A DNA stretch of 64,000 nucleotides from Salticus scenicus (GCA_963930645.1 CAWVNO010001229.1:85172-149171), one strand, 5' to 3'; positions 1-12,698 are shown, counted from the stretch's first letter. Program-made: numbers and translations. The notes: generated from the sequence alone by a model not told the origin.

Positions 1-516
1 TATCGTCTAATGAAAGATAGATTACGTGTCGGAATAAATTTTAATTTGCAATTAAAATGTAACTGCTTTGTTTATTAATGAAAATTGATGAAATTTTAAC
101 TGCAGGTTGGTTTTGTGCTGAATAGGTTGTATATTAAGTGTTGTGTACAAAAAAGAAAATTTGAAGCACTTTGAAATTTGCAATTTTTAACCCCAGTTAA
201 AGATCATGTGACATTAATGAGTTTCACATGTTTTGTTTCCGTTAGAGACAGCCGTTAAAATCGTCTGCTGAATGCTGATAGAATGCCTCTTTTTAAGCAA
301 TATGGATTTTTGGTCATTTTTGCGATCGATATGGGTCAACATTTTAATTAATATCTCCGAAACTAATTAAGATTTTTAAATTCTGTTTCGAGGAAAACAT
401 CGGAAAGGCTACAGAGCATCCTTATGTCAATTCTTGTATTTCTGCGTTCAATAGGGGCTGAACGTATAAAAGAACAGACAGACAGATAGACAAACCTTTC
501 CATTTATTATTATAGA
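1..516 (-). mobile_element. Helitron 5'-terminal portion (continues off the left edge)
   Basis: Read on the minus strand, the sequence begins TCTATAATAATAAATGG next to a host A and runs through a TCTGTCTGTCTG-rich leader and a GTTCAGCCCCTATTG motif. The same leader starts the elements at 27854, 35585 and 45881. A TC start after A is the Helitron 5' signature. The 3' end lies outside the window. No Rep/helicase coding is visible, so this is a non-autonomous copy or only its leader. Confidence 0.6.
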
Positions 517-912
517 TAAATTGATCTTAAAAATTATATATTTTATACAACTTTGTTATGTATGTCTAAGATCAAAATTTAAGAATTTAAAGCCAATATT
601 TCTTCGTACACACTATGTACACAATAATTAATTTGGTAAACATACGCAAATTTCATGAGAAATTCCATTTTTAATAACTGCATGAAAAAAAATTTTAATC
701 ATCTGATTTCATTAAATATCACCACAAAGATTCCTTAGATATTTTTGAACAAAAAAGATGAAATGACAATAAAATTGAAAACATTTCTGAAAAACAATAA
801 TTAAACTATGAAATACCATTCTTGCACCTACTATTATATAAATACATGTAAATCAAAAAACAGACTAAAACGTATTTTACTAAATATTCATTGTAAAATT
901 TGTAAGTTTTTA
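517..912. other. AT-rich stretch without recognisable features
   Basis: Very AT-rich sequence with short poly-A runs. I see no ORF, RNA gene or repeat end here. Confidence 0.5.
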
Positions 913-920
913 TGTATATT

Positions 921-2053
921 CATACTTGCCAACCCATTTTAAGAAAAAAAGGGAAGATTTCTGTTGAAAAACCAGAAGATTTTATAAAAAAAGGGAAGAT
1001 TATTCCCCCCCCCCCCCATTTGACGCAATAAACAATACAGTTTTACAATTTTAATATTTAGAAACAATCTATAAAAACGTTACACTATAGATTGATTATA
1101 CTAAATATATAAAAGTTTTAAATGAAGTTATTCCTCTTCAACATGTAAATTATCTACAAAACAGAATCTGTAAGAAATTTATTTAACAATAGACAAAAGA
1201 CTTAGTTAAATTAAAGTATAACTAATTTTTTAAATAAATAGAATATGATTTTTGTGTATGTACATTAATCATACATATAAAAAAAAGTAGCAGTAGCTAA
1301 TTATCAGTTTCAAACGTGCATAAAACCAACTGAGTATTAATTTTCTTCAATTGATTTGGAAAAAATTTTCCTACCTGAAAAAATTATTCTTCATTTTTTC
1401 CCCCATATTTACACATTTGGTATAAATATGACATACAAATATTTAATTGAGGAAAAATAAACAGATTCATTAAATTCAGCAATAAAGATCTAAAAATAAT
1501 TACATACATGAGAAATTTTGAGCACTTCCATTACTTTATTGTTTCTAAAATTGATCATTGATCACAATCTGGGGAGGGGGGGGGGGAATACAAAAATAAT
1601 TACAGAGTAAGAAATATTAAACTCTTTCAACTCTACTTCTAAAATCTAATGAAAGAAGTTTAATATTAATATTATCATTTATGTTGCAGATGGATAAAGA
1701 TTAGGAAACAAAAGACTTCTGCAGAAAATTTGATTGCTGATCACTAGTTTGAGATAAATGAAAGGGGGGGGGGGCAAAAAATAATTACATCAGCAAGAAA
1801 TATTTAACAATTCCATTTCTTTACATGTTGTAGAATCTCATAAAGCAAGTTTGAAATGAATATTGACATTTATGTTATGGATGGAAAAAGATTGGGAATC
1901 AGGAGTTTTCGTAGAACATTTGGGTTTTCTTTTTAAAATGAACGATATCCGCGACTTTTTTAAAAACTGAAGATTTCATCATCTGTCCGGAAGACCGGAA
2001 GCTACGTTAAAAAACCGGAAGTCTTCCGGGAAAACCGGAAAAGTTGGCAAGTA
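921..2053 (+). mobile_element. hAT-type non-autonomous element, copy 1
   Basis: The left end CATACTTGCCAAC and the right end GTTGGCAAGTA are inverted. They are flanked by an 8-bp direct repeat TGTATATT at 913-920 and 2054-2061, which suits hAT-type transposition. The interior holds about three diverged repeats of roughly 190 bp, each with a G-tract followed by AAATAATTACA and AAGAAATATT. The right end is rich in CCGGAAG motifs. A second copy in the opposite orientation lies at 41603-42621. No transposase is encoded. Confidence 0.72.
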
Positions 2054-2061
2054 TGTATATT

Positions 2062-2773
2062 TCCAATAATTATACATATACTGTGAAATATATATATAAA
2101 CATATACAGAAAGAATTGAGACACCTCATCATTATATTAAATTTTGCAACTCATACATTACATGCAAACAACTGTTGGTAATAACCATTTGAAGAGTTAA
2201 TACCTAGAAAAACTTTTGCATTAATTAATAAAATGCGCATAAAATTAATGAAATAATTTGCATAAAATTAATGAAATAAATACTTGTTACAAATAATTCA
2301 AAATAAGAAAATTTTTCACATTGAAAATTCCTTAAGTGAATCTAATTTCATCAATAAAAGCAACATAAAATAAAGTGCTCAATGCAAAGAATTGGTTTGT
2401 TACGATGAAAAGTGCTATGGTTTACTTAAAACTTACAGTTTTAATTTATTTTGGATTCAATGAATATAAACTTACTGGTAGTGCATGTTTCATAATTAAT
2501 CGTCTTTTTTCATTTTTTTTTTTTTTTCTGCAGATGTAGAAGGAAAGAAAAAATCATAGGTACAGCATCTTCTTTCAGATAAAACTTGCCATTAGACTTG
2601 TATGCATCAGTGGCAAAATGTTCATTACATAACACAGATAACTTAGATGGCTTCCACGAATTCCTCTTGACGGCTAATACCCATTTTTACAATAATTCAG
2701 GTTATTTAAAGGAAACCTGCAACAATAAAGATAAAAATGTAAATACATGCACAGCATTGAGTATGTTTTAGAG
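2062..2773. other. AT-rich intergenic or intronic sequence
   Basis: No supported gene. A long T tract followed by CTGCAG near 2512-2534 resembles a splice acceptor, but no donor or coding frame follows convincingly. Confidence 0.4.
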
Positions 2774-2890
2774 CAGGGCTGGCCAACACGCGGCCCACTA
2801 CGTAGTTTCTTGCGGCCCGCAAGGAGACTAATGATATTTAATGTTTGACAACTTTGGTTAACGGATCAAAAATTAATAAATACATTCTGA
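2774..2890 (+). mobile_element. Solo left end of a hAT-like element
   Basis: It starts CAGGGCTGGCCAACACG and continues with repeated GCGGCCC motifs. CAGGG(C/G)TG...CAAC...GCGGCCC is the usual terminus of a widespread hAT group, and the element at 14676-16536 shows related motifs. No matching right end or TSD was found, so this is probably truncated; the right limit is approximate. Confidence 0.45.
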
Positions 2891-3676
2891 TTTTTCGAAA
2901 TGAAAATACCTTTCAACAATTATGATAGCTAAAGAACTGTTGTAATAGATCCATTATTCATTCTTTTTATTATAGATTTAATTTATAATCTTAAATTTTT
3001 ACCAATTCTATTGTTAATTTATGTACCAAAATAATTTAAATTAATGTATTTTGCTCTGAATTTTCACCCTGCCCTTCCCCAAAAAATGTATATACATACA
3101 TGAATCATATACTCACAAACATATATGCACATATGCATATGTACAGTCATAAAATAATAATAATTTCTTTCCCCGACTAATTTTGCCGTAAATTATCGTA
3201 AAAATTAGCAGCTCATGCCTAATGATTAGTAATAACATTTAGTTTTTAATGCAATTGCTAAATTTTGTTTAGGGTATCATCTACATATTAAAACTTGCTT
3301 TTTTAATTTTTTTTTCGGAATAGTAACACCCATTTTTGACTACATATTCGAATTTCTGAGGTCAAGGCAGTTCAGAAAAAGGTATAGTTTATATTCTTTA
3401 TATCATGTCTTCATAGAGTTACAAGCAAAAATTGGTCGGAAGTAAATCTCTATACTTAAAAAAAAAAAAAAAAATATATTAAGATATCACACAGAAAAGT
3501 ATTATACCCATTCAGATAATAATCGGAAAAGAAGTATAACAATTTTAAGTATAAAATAAAGTAAAGTAACGCTAATTAAGAAATGATGTATACATGGAAA
3601 CTTACTTGAATAACTATTTTAAATCATAATCATGCAAAGCAATATATGACACAAATGATAACAAGTGACAGCCACC
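2891..3676. other. AT-rich sequence, no gene seen
   Basis: Contains poly-A and poly-T runs (for example near 3459-3475) and short ATATGCAT microsatellite-like patches near 3120. No coding or RNA signal. Confidence 0.45.
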
Positions 3677-3899
3677 TAAGCACAGCGTCATATATATGCA
3701 TTCATGCGTGCGCATCGCGCACGGGTCTACGCTGCCGAAGGCAGTGGGGACCTAGTGCAACATTTTTCCCGATCAGTTTTTTTTTTTTTTTTTTTCTCTT
3801 TTTGTTTAACATGATAAAAATTAATGCAATTTTGAGAATTCATTAATTATAATGATTCATTTAAAAATAGTGACCAGCGAAGCGGGCGTAGCCTGCTAG
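3677..3899 (+). mobile_element. Helitron 3'-terminal fragment
   Basis: It matches 47835-48049 closely. It contains the GC-rich block with the hairpin CTGCC-GAA-GGCAG, then a T-run. It ends in the terminal hairpin AGCGGGC-GTA-GCCTGCT with CTAG directly before a host T. A hairpin just before CTAG|T is the Helitron 3' signature. The upstream part is missing. Confidence 0.68.
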
Positions 3900-6881
3900 T
3901 TATTATTATTTTTTTTGTATTCATAAAATGCAAGTATAGAATCTGCATTCGTGATCATTTTTAAAAATTCTGATTTGCAGTTTGTAATTTATTAATAGTG
4001 AATTTTATTGTTTATATCCAACAGGCTGTGCAACTTCAGACTTAGGCAGATTTCTGGTTCTCTATTGTACATCTTTCTTATTCCACACACAATACGTAAT
4101 ATAGCAAACAATAAATTACAGTATATAAATATCTGTTTTACGAAAAAGGTAATTATAGAATTAATAATGTTTTAATATAATTTAAAATCAGCAATAGCAG
4201 ATGATTCCTTAAACACAAACAATAAATTCATAAGAAACATTTTTTAAACTATTCAAATGCATATTTTATCATTTTATCGAGAAGTACTGAGATACTTTGT
4301 GAAAAATATGTGGGATCAATTTTGAAATATTTTTCAAAAAGTATGTCATCATTTCTTGTAATACACATAAGAATATATGCCCCAGAATACGTTCCTACAG
4401 CCCTGTGTCCATGAACACTGATTTCATGTACACTGATGATATTATATTCAATGCTGCTGAAACAGCTGTCTGAATTTCTTGCTTATTATTCCTTAACACA
4501 TTTCATGCATTCAAGACTTCTCCTGTATTTGTTTATTTAGCACCAAGTCTGTGATAACAAGTTAACGACAAGGGTCGAGCCAGGCAAAATTTGATGTCTT
4601 TTCACAAAATTATACTCTGAAACCAAATTAATTCAGCATACTTTATGAACTTGTAACATAGTGATTACATAACTTAATAATATGATAGCAATCTTACTTT
4701 CAGCTTCTTATTCTAAATTTTGAAACACTTATAAAAATGTTTAAAAAAAAAATTAATGATTAGGATCTGTTTATAATCACAACTACAAATATTATTAGTT
4801 TCCTTAATGCAATCTCCTTCTATTGTGTTTCATTCAAAGAGTGTAATTTTAAACACACATAAAATAATTTTCATTAATAATATGTAAAAAATATATTTTA
4901 ATTTAATTTTAATTTTTTTATATGACAGAGTAAATTAAATATTAAATAACAAATACCTGAATTTCTATGTGAAAAATATTCTAGCTGTATGTGAGTTTTG
5001 TTTAATAGGAAATAATGCCGTTACATTATTAAATCGAGTTTCAAAAATTTTCTGCCGATAAATTGAAACGCCTTTAATTTTTCTTTTTTCAGTGTATCGG
5101 ATCATGTGAACAAATAAGAACTGACAACAACACTATTTTTACTAACATATAAGGAATATTAATAAATAACAAAAGACAATTTGATAACACTTTTCATTAT
5201 TTAAGTATGAAAGTTACAGTGTTGTTCAACAGATGGATTGACACATTGACAGACAATTAAACTTTAATTTACATTACTTACAATAATTATGTTAATTACG
5301 TTTTTAACTTTTAAACATTTTTATGTTTATGTTATGCTGTGCCAAAACAACATAGTCAGAATCCAAATAGCAGAATTTTCTGCATTTGTCAGCAGCAAAA
5401 CAAAATTTGTCTGCTATCTGGTAATGCTAGAGGAAGTCTGGTATCGCAAAATGCATTAACAATTCATAAAACATATAAAATTTGCATCTTCAAAACAAAA
5501 TTAATTAAAAGTATGCAACAAATGCAGTAATCCAGTTACATAACATAAGTTATATTTGTATTTTTTAGTTTGACATTTATTTTTGAGATGTTCAATTAAT
5601 TAATCTGCAGAGCTTCAAAAAAATCTGCAGCACTCTCTGAAATCCTATACTGTTTCTGCTACTGGGGTCAGAATATATATCAGTTCAAGTATTTTTACAT
5701 TATCTAAAAATGGAAACACACAGGGTAGTTCAAAAGGTCATGCCCAAAAGGCATGTGCAGGTGTGTCAGGCCATGAGGAGTAAGAATTATTCAGGAATTA
5801 GAGATCTAAAATGTGATTGTAAACAAGGATGGCAATAAGCTCTGGCTAACTTATACGCACACACACAAAGAGACATAAGTGATGATGTGCAGCATGCAAG
5901 TACGGGGGAACATTTGAGCACTTATGCGTTATAACTAGTCACTTTATGGGTTGTTACTGGTAAGACACAGAATTCACTTTTTCAATAATCTACCTATATA
6001 ATAATATACCCATTAAAAAATATAAAGTTTATTAAGCACTTGTTTCCTCTACTCTCATATTCATAGGAAATATCTGCTACTTTCACAGATGGAGTGTAAT
6101 GATATGGTTCTTTGAAAGGAATTCCATATGAGAAGTGGTTAGTTTATATCAAAAGTTAAACAAATATTACCTGCTCTCGCAAAATGTGACCTATAACCCT
6201 TTCTGACCTGAAACATTTTTATCTTAAAACATTACATTCTTCTGTTTTTGTAAACTGAAAGAAAAATATGGACTATAACCAACATTTGTTGATTGAAAAT
6301 TGTACTTCACACTTTCTGCTAATTAGCTCGATCATTCATTTCCTGATTTTATTACACAGGACTGTTCCAGATGCAAAAATGTAAGTGGATGTCTAACCCG
6401 CACAATTGTATTTAGTAAACATGCAAAAATGGATTTTTATCTAAAATTAAAAAATACCTCTTAATTTCTTCATAATGAGCCTTTTAAATGATTCCACTTC
6501 TTTTAAACTCATCTTTTCCTTTGGTTACTAATGTTTTTGTAAAGCAAAGGGTTGGCAATGCAGAGGATTTCAAACTAGGTCTCTGACATTTTTCAGCTGA
6601 AAAGGATTATTACAAAAATTAGTTTATTAATTTATAGTTTTTTTTTAAATTTTTTTTTTTAAAGTAATGTTCAGAATATATTCTAAGTAAAACAGCATTA
6701 TACATTAAAGTATAACCAATAATAATATAAAAAAAATACATCCCAGAGTGGTAGCGTTTGTTTACATATTTCTTCCAATGTAAACATAGCTATCGTACCT
6801 CATTGCAAAGTTAACCAAAAATAAATAACAAAATGGAAAGAATATGTTACAACAATAAATAAATGTTTCGCTTGTATAGAA
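3900..6881. other. About 3 kb of AT-rich sequence without supported features
   Basis: Short ORFs here lack ATG starts, motifs or splice context. A patch near 5710-5960 has more balanced composition but no recognisable domain. Likely intergenic or old decayed repeats. Confidence 0.4.
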
Positions 6882-7671
6882 TCTCCTTATATTATTAAAA
6901 TCTGTGTGCATCTGTCTGTCTGTCTGTGAGAAATGCCTTGTCATCGCTAAAGCTCCGGCCCTAATGGTCGCATCGCCTCGAAACCGGTGTTGACAGATGC
7001 AGAATTTCTTCATCTCGACAATTCGCCAAGCGATGCGACCCTAATTAGTGGAGAATTTAATTAAAATGTTGATCCATGTCTACCGAAAAATGACCCAGAA
7101 TTCATGATTAAATGCTTAAAAAGTGACATTTTTACGGAAAAAGTGGAAAATAAATTACAAATATCAGTCGTATTGTTACAAACAAGATACCATTGGAAAT
7201 TGCTTTTTTTTTCTCAATCCGATGGTTTAAACGGCTTATCAATCAGACAATTAGATTTTTTAAAATTAAATAAACTATAAAAAAATGTTGGCAACAAATC
7301 ACAAGAATCTTAGCTTTGCAGACGATAGTCTACAGTCTTGAACGGAAAGAAACACATCTGGTATTTAATGAGGTCACGTGTTTTCGTACTGAGATTAAAA
7401 ATTGCAATTTTCTATTTTCTTCAATTTTTTAAAATTCGCACATTTCACTTAGTATACAATCTTAACACCACAAAACAAACTTTCAGTTCAAATTTCATCG
7501 ATTTTGGTCAATAAACAAAAGATTTACATTTTAATTGCAAATTAAATTTTATCTTTACACGCCTGACATTTTATCTATCAAAAGAGGATGCCAGTTTCAA
7601 AACGACACAAATACACTTAACGTAAAAATATTTCTTTTTCTATTTACTTCCATTAACCGACTACCGTAGAT

Positions 7672-8950
7672 AATGGAATTCGAAATTTCACCTGACTTAC
7701 ACGTTTTGAGGTGTCATGGCTCTGTAATAATTTAAAATTTCAATATTTAAGATTCTAATTATGTTTAATTTTTTTTTTTTTTAATAAGTCTTTCGATACA
7801 CATTTTAAAGTACGGTTACATTATTGAAAGGGGAATTCGAGATTTCACCCAATTTGCACGTTTTGAGGTGTCCTGATTAAGTTTTCTTTTGCATCGCAAT
7901 AGTGGAATTCAAGATTTCAGCTTATTTGCACGTTTTGAGGTCTCCTGAATGGGTTTTCTTTTGTATCTCAGCTACTAATTAAAGTGTCGAAAGTGGAATT
8001 AGAGATTTCACCTGATTTACACATTTTGAGGTCTCCTAAATGGGTTTTCTTTTGTATCTCAGCTGCTAATTAAAATAATTTCATAAGTAATACATCATTT
8101 GAAAGCTTTGTTAATTTGGAATTGAATAGTAGATTACAGATATTCAATATTTCTCCTGATTTAAACGTTTTGAGTTGTCCTGAATGGGTTTCTCTTTTGT
8201 CTCAGTTACTAATTAAAAAAATTTCATAAGTAATACATAATTTAAAAGCTTTGTTGAGATGGAATCGAACAGTAGATTACAGAAATTTCTACTGCCAGAT
8301 GGCGTTGTAATAGTTTTAAATTTCAATATTTCCAGGGCCGGACTTAGATTACTTGGAGCCCCGGAGCAAACTTATTCTGGGGGGCCCCCTTGCAGTGGCA
8401 TAAGAGGTCTTTAGGTTGCAATATTTCTGCTTATGCCTGTTGGGGGGCCCCTTCCAGAAGGGGGTCCCAGGGCAACTGCCCCGTATGCCCTGGCGTTAAT
8501 CAGAGTCTGAATATTTCTATTTCTAATAATGATTAAATTTTTTTTAATGCGTCATTCGATACACATTTTAAAGAACTTTAACATTATCGAAAATGGAATT
8601 CGAGATTTCACAAGATTTACACATTTTGAGGTCTCCTGAATCAGTTTTCTTTTGTATCTCAACTACTAATTAAAATAATTTCATAAGTAATACATCATTA
8701 GAAAGCTTTGTTGATTTGGGATCGAACAGTGGAATACAGAAATTTCTACCACCAGATGGCGCTGTAATATTTTCAAATTTCAATTTCTAATCATGATTAA
8801 ATTATTTTTAATACATCATTCGAAAGATATTTTAAAGTTCTTTTATATTATCGAAAGATTTCACCAGATTTACACTTTTTGAGGCGTCCTGATTAGGTGT
8901 TCTTTTGCATTTCAGCTAATTGAGTAAGACCATTCAAAATAGTTATACGT
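7672..8950 (+). repeat. Degenerate tandem repeats inside the Helitron
   Basis: At least six diverged units start with a GAATTCGAGATTTCACC-like motif (near 7676, 7842, 7903, 7995, 8596 and 8863). They carry the shared segments TTTTGAGGTCTCCTGA, TCTCAGCTACTAATTAAAA and CCAGATGGCG. Spacing is irregular because of deletions and one nested insertion. Confidence 0.6.
8333..8509 (+). mobile_element. Small hAT-type MITE nested in the Helitron
   Basis: It begins CAGGGCCGGACTTAGATT and ends AATCAGAGTCTG. It is flanked by an exact 8-bp direct repeat AATATTTC at 8325-8332 and 8510-8517. The flanks together restore the Helitron unit sequence seen elsewhere, so this is a clean insertion. The interior is GC-rich with GGGGCCCC-type palindromes and does not code. 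Confidence 0.75.
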
Positions 8951-8954
8951 AGGT

Positions 8955-9400
8955 TAATTAGAAGGGGCTGAAAGGGTGGGAAAGAAATAGGCGTGCACCG
9001 CACGCTTATCCCATAACTTGTGCATGTGCAGCGCGCACGGGACTGCGCTGCCAAAGGCAGTGGGGACCCGGCCCAACTTTTTAACCAATGAGAATTGATT
9101 TTTTTGATTTTCTTCTTTTAAGAATAAAAATTTGATCTGAGGAGGAATATAAGCTCGCATATAACTTCACACGTGCGCGCACAGGGGTCTGCGCTGTCGA
9201 AGGAAGTGGGAACCCGGTATGAGTTTTTACCCGATCAGAAATGATTTTTTTTAGGGGGCATGAAAGGTCAGAGCAGGAATAGGCACGCGCAGCGCGTGTA
9301 TCCCTTAAGTTGTGCGCATGCAGTGCACACGGGACTGCGCTGCCGAAGGCAGTGAGGACCCGGGCTAACTTCTTACCCAATCAGAAATGATTTTTTTTTC
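8955..9400 (+). repeat. Three GC-rich hairpin blocks of the Helitron tail
   Basis: Three successive blocks carry GCGCGCACGGG, then CTGCGCTGCCGAAGGCAGTG (stem CTGCC/GGCAG, loop GAA; the middle copy is degenerate) and GGGACCCGG, then CCAATCAGAA and a T-run. The same block recurs at 3700, 29950, 37630, 47640, 47850 and, inverted, at 49010. ORFs across it are by-products of local GC content. Confidence 0.6.
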
Positions 9401-9410
9401 TTCTTTTTAG

Positions 9411-9980
9411 GTAGATTCCTTATAGGAGATCTACCCATTGCAATGGTTCTCATGACACGACTTCTGGAAAATTTCTTCATATCTTCACCGATCATGACCC
9501 CTAGAACCCCAAACCACCCTCCGTTCAAAAGTTTATATATATATATATATATAGGTATATATATATGTACAACGCTTTTTCCCATGTTAAGTTGTGAACA
9601 CGATAACTGGAGTAATTTTTATTTAAATTTAACCAGCTCGGGATATGTTGTCAGGACAGTAAAAATCTCGGTCGAGTTCGTAGATGGGGTATCCTGCTCA
9701 AAGGGGGTGGAAATGGTGGGGGGTGGAAATTTTCATTTGCCAATAATTTCTTTAATATTGAAAATAGGAAAATACTTCAAATCAGGCGAATTACCGCCTT
9801 ACCCTAAAGAACAACTTTTGTATTTAAACTTTTTCGATAACTTCAATTGCTTAAAAGTTACAAGTTTAAAAGTGATTTCTCTTGTGATGAAGCCGACATT
9901 TTCTATGGCTTTCATTGGAAAAATTTATAATCTGATGCTTATGTCACGTGCGAATGATAATAGAAAAGATCACTGAAAAT
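9411..9980. repeat. Interspersed non-coding repeat with (AT)n core
   Basis: A long open frame of 177 codons crosses this stretch (9443-9976), but it translates straight through the ATATATAT microsatellite at 9535-9565. The text CATGACCCCTAGAACCCC and CGATAACTGGAGTAA looks like a generic interspersed repeat. I do not treat the frame as a gene. Confidence 0.35.
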
Positions 9981-10531
9981 ATAATAAAATTTTAATCATG
10001 TTTTTAAACAATATAATAATCTGATTAAAAAAAAAAAAAGTTTAATTCAACAGAAAATATGACGTCACAATTATAACAATGTACTGAGAAAAATGAAATA
10101 AAATTTTATCCGTGATTTTAAACAAATAAAATAAAAAATATAAAAAAAATAAGTAAATAAAATCAACATATCTTAGGGCTAAGCAGATTTAGACTTAGCT
10201 TTATGACATAGATACTATAATGTAAAAGATAAATGTCATCGTTAAAAAAAAAAAAAAAATCTTGTAAATCGATGCTAAACGAATTAAACTGACATGGTAT
10301 AAAAGGTAATAAATTTGGGGACATTTAGGTATCCCTTTAACAAATGAACTAGGGGCGATTTTAATGAATTTTCCGTTGAAGTTTATTTTCATGAAAATTT
10401 AAATTTAAATTAATGTATTTCATTACTCGAATTCCCTTATTTTGATAAATAAAATTATACCATTTAAAAAAAAAAAAAAAAAAAAAAAAACACTCTTTTA
10501 TTGAAAAATGATCTAATAAAGGTTTTAGAAA
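9981..10531. other. AT-rich filler with poly-A tracts
   Basis: Several long A-runs (for example 10466-10490). No gene, RNA or element end recognised. Confidence 0.4.
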
Positions 10532-10539
10532 ACTATTAC

Positions 10540-11182
10540 CAACGAGATATATAAATTAGAGTGCTGATTCAATGGATAAAGGATTAACTTTCCGTGGTTC
10601 AAGATGAATCACGTGACATGCTCGAATAGGTTGCTGTGTTTGGCCCTTTATCGCTATTTTGGCATTTTAAATATCAGTTCGACAAATTATCATTATTATT
10701 AGGTAACATGACAGTCCTATGACCGAAATAAATTGTTTTTAAAATAATTTTACACATATTTCACATTTTAATAAATAATAAAATACCTTTTTTTTTCATC
10801 GTTTCCCAACAAAGTTTAAAAGTGTTTATAAAAGAAAATTTAAACTTTTAAAGAGCTAAATTTAACAACAAATAATATTTTTTCAACTACTTTTAAGCAT
10901 TTTGTCGGTTAAAGTTCAACTACACGAAATAAAAGAGAAGTAAAAACAGAATCAAAATGATTTAGAACAAAAGAATATTAAACTATGCAAGTAAACAAAA
11001 ACATTGGCGTTTACGGCTTATGCCAAGAACAATCTCCAAACCGTTGCCATAGAAATTTACTGAAAATAAGCTGTTACCAAGGGAACCATCGAATACGCAG
11101 GTGCAAGGAGAGCATGTCACATGACTCATCTTGGACCTTCTCAAGGGTTACCATTTATCACTCTACTTTATATATCTCGTTG
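10540..11182. mobile_element. Non-autonomous DNA transposon with 8-bp TSD
   Basis: The ends are inverted: CAACGAGATATATAAA on the left and its complement on the right. Similarity continues for about 90 bp, including CAAGATGA(A/G)TCA(C/T)GTGACATGCTC. An exact 8-bp repeat ACTATTAC flanks the element (10532-10539 and 11183-11190). An 8-bp TSD fits hAT or P-type elements; the terminal sequence does not decide between them. No transposase frame. Confidence 0.7.
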
Positions 11183-11729
11183 ACTATTACATACTTTTAA
11201 ATCTTTATTAAAAAAAAATTAATTGTTGCCACTCGACATTATACAAATACATCCAAATCCTGTGTCACATACGATAGTTTTGTATAAGTATAGATTTTCT
11301 GTTTGCCCCTGGAACCTGCCCCTGATGGGAAAAGTGCCTGGAAACACTTGTATATCTAGTATTGTCATTGATTATGAAGTTGTGTGCAAAATTTCAGGTC
11401 CTTTGGACGACAAGAAGTTGCCGAAAATTGAATTGCAAAATTCCGTTACATACATTAATAGTTGCATCTTTATCAAGTTAATAGAAGTGTGTTAATTAAA
11501 AACCTTGTTAAACGCTTCAATTAATCATTTAAAAATATAAAATTAAAATAATACGTCAATCTTAATACAAATATCGTTTGTGGTGAATAGTTTAGAATGT
11601 TAGTTTAGGCAAGAATTTAAAATTTACGATTGAGAGTAATACGTTACAGCTTCCTTTGACTTTTTATCTTGTCGAAACAAGATATTGGTCTGTGAAGAGA
11701 TATGAGGTTTTGGCGTGGAAAGAAAATAT

Positions 11730-11885
11730 AATGACGCCAAAGCTGCCTTTCTCTATCTCCAAGCTCGCCAAATTTTGTCGCCAAGTCAAAAATTTCGTCG
11801 TCAACTATCAACTTTTGCCGCCAAATCACAAATTTCATTGCTAAGTCGCACGTTTTGTCACCAAAATCTCGCCAAATCATACAAT
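11730..11885. repeat. Degenerate GTCGCCAAATC minisatellite
   Basis: About five units of roughly 25-27 bp built on (C/G)GCCAAATCACAAATTT repeat head to tail. Open frames on both strands across it are by-products of the repeat. Confidence 0.45.
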
Positions 11886-12469
11886 TTACTAAATTCATAA
11901 TAATTAACATTGAAATTCAGCGGTGCCAAATGGTCATGTTAATGTTAATGTTCCAGCTTATGTGAACCAAAACAGTTTCACTTTACAATTTTTACTTATC
12001 ACACAATAAGAATCACAAAAACACAACACAAAACTTTCAATAATTCGATAAAAATTACAATGAAATAACTATCCAAAAACCTTTACCACTTATCTGTATT
12101 TGACTTGACCATAGCAACGCCAGGCTTAACAGAACTAGTAAGATCACAAGTGCATTTTCACGTTTCTATTACTTTTTCTTTTAAAAGAAAGATATTGAAC
12201 AACATATGGATTTTAAATAAAAAATATAATTTTGATTAAGCTTGGGGGGGGGGGGGGGGGAGGAGGGGGATGTAGCCCAATAGCCCCCTCCGGGATTCAC
12301 CATTGCTGGGATTGTATATCTCTAAGGCTTTTATTTGTTGAATTATTATGAGCTTGAATTTAAAAAAAAATTGAAACATTTACAAACCAATAAATTTAGC
12401 CTAAAATTTTAAGTAGAATGAATAAAACCCTTTTGTAGTTAAAAATTAAATTTCTTGAAAACAGAATAG

Positions 12470-12698
12470 CGACGTAAATAATGCAATGTGTGGGAACAAA
12501 GCCATTGGCTAGGTATTAATGCATAATGTAAAATTTCTTTACAACTGTAACATTAACGTAAAGGAATCTACCTTTGCCTTTAAGCTTGCCGAAAAGGGAT
12601 TTTTTTTTTTTCTTAACGCTAAAATTTACTGTTAGTGATTCATTAATTTTAGTGATTCATTTGAAAATACTGACCCGCTAGCGGGCGAAGCTCGCTAG
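12470..12698 (+). mobile_element. Helitron 3' end
   Basis: It ends TGACCCGCTAGCGGGC-GAA-GCTCGCTAG before a host T. The terminal hairpin (GCGGGC/GCTCGC, one G-T wobble) sits directly before CTAG. The upstream TTAACGCTAAAATTTACTG and GATTCATTTGAAAA match the 3' parts of the E1 and E2 Helitrons. The left limit is approximate. Confidence 0.6.

Larger units (their letters stand above)
6882..9410 (+). mobile_element. Helitron-like element with internal tandem repeats
   Basis: The 5' end TCTCCTTATATTATTAAAA follows a host A and leads into a CTGTCTGTCTG leader, as in the other Helitrons here. Downstream are recurring units built on GAATTCGAGATTTCACC, CGTTTTGAGGTCTCCTGA and CCAGATGGCGCTGTAAT, shared with the Helitrons in E1 and E2. 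Three GC-rich hairpin blocks follow. A clear CTAG 3' hairpin is not visible, so the right boundary is approximate. No Rep or helicase frame is seen. Confidence 0.55.

Noticed and set aside
9081..9380. 99-codon and similar ORFs over GC-rich blocks (also 29932-30273, 37644-37919, 47831-48049)
   Set aside because: They translate the repeated Helitron hairpin block in different frames in different copies.
9443..9976. 177-codon ORF, the longest in the window
   Set aside because: It runs through an (AT)n microsatellite, has no recognisable domain and lies in an apparent interspersed repeat.
11223..11495. 90-codon ORF
   Set aside because: It begins at TTG rather than ATG and shows no domain or splice context.
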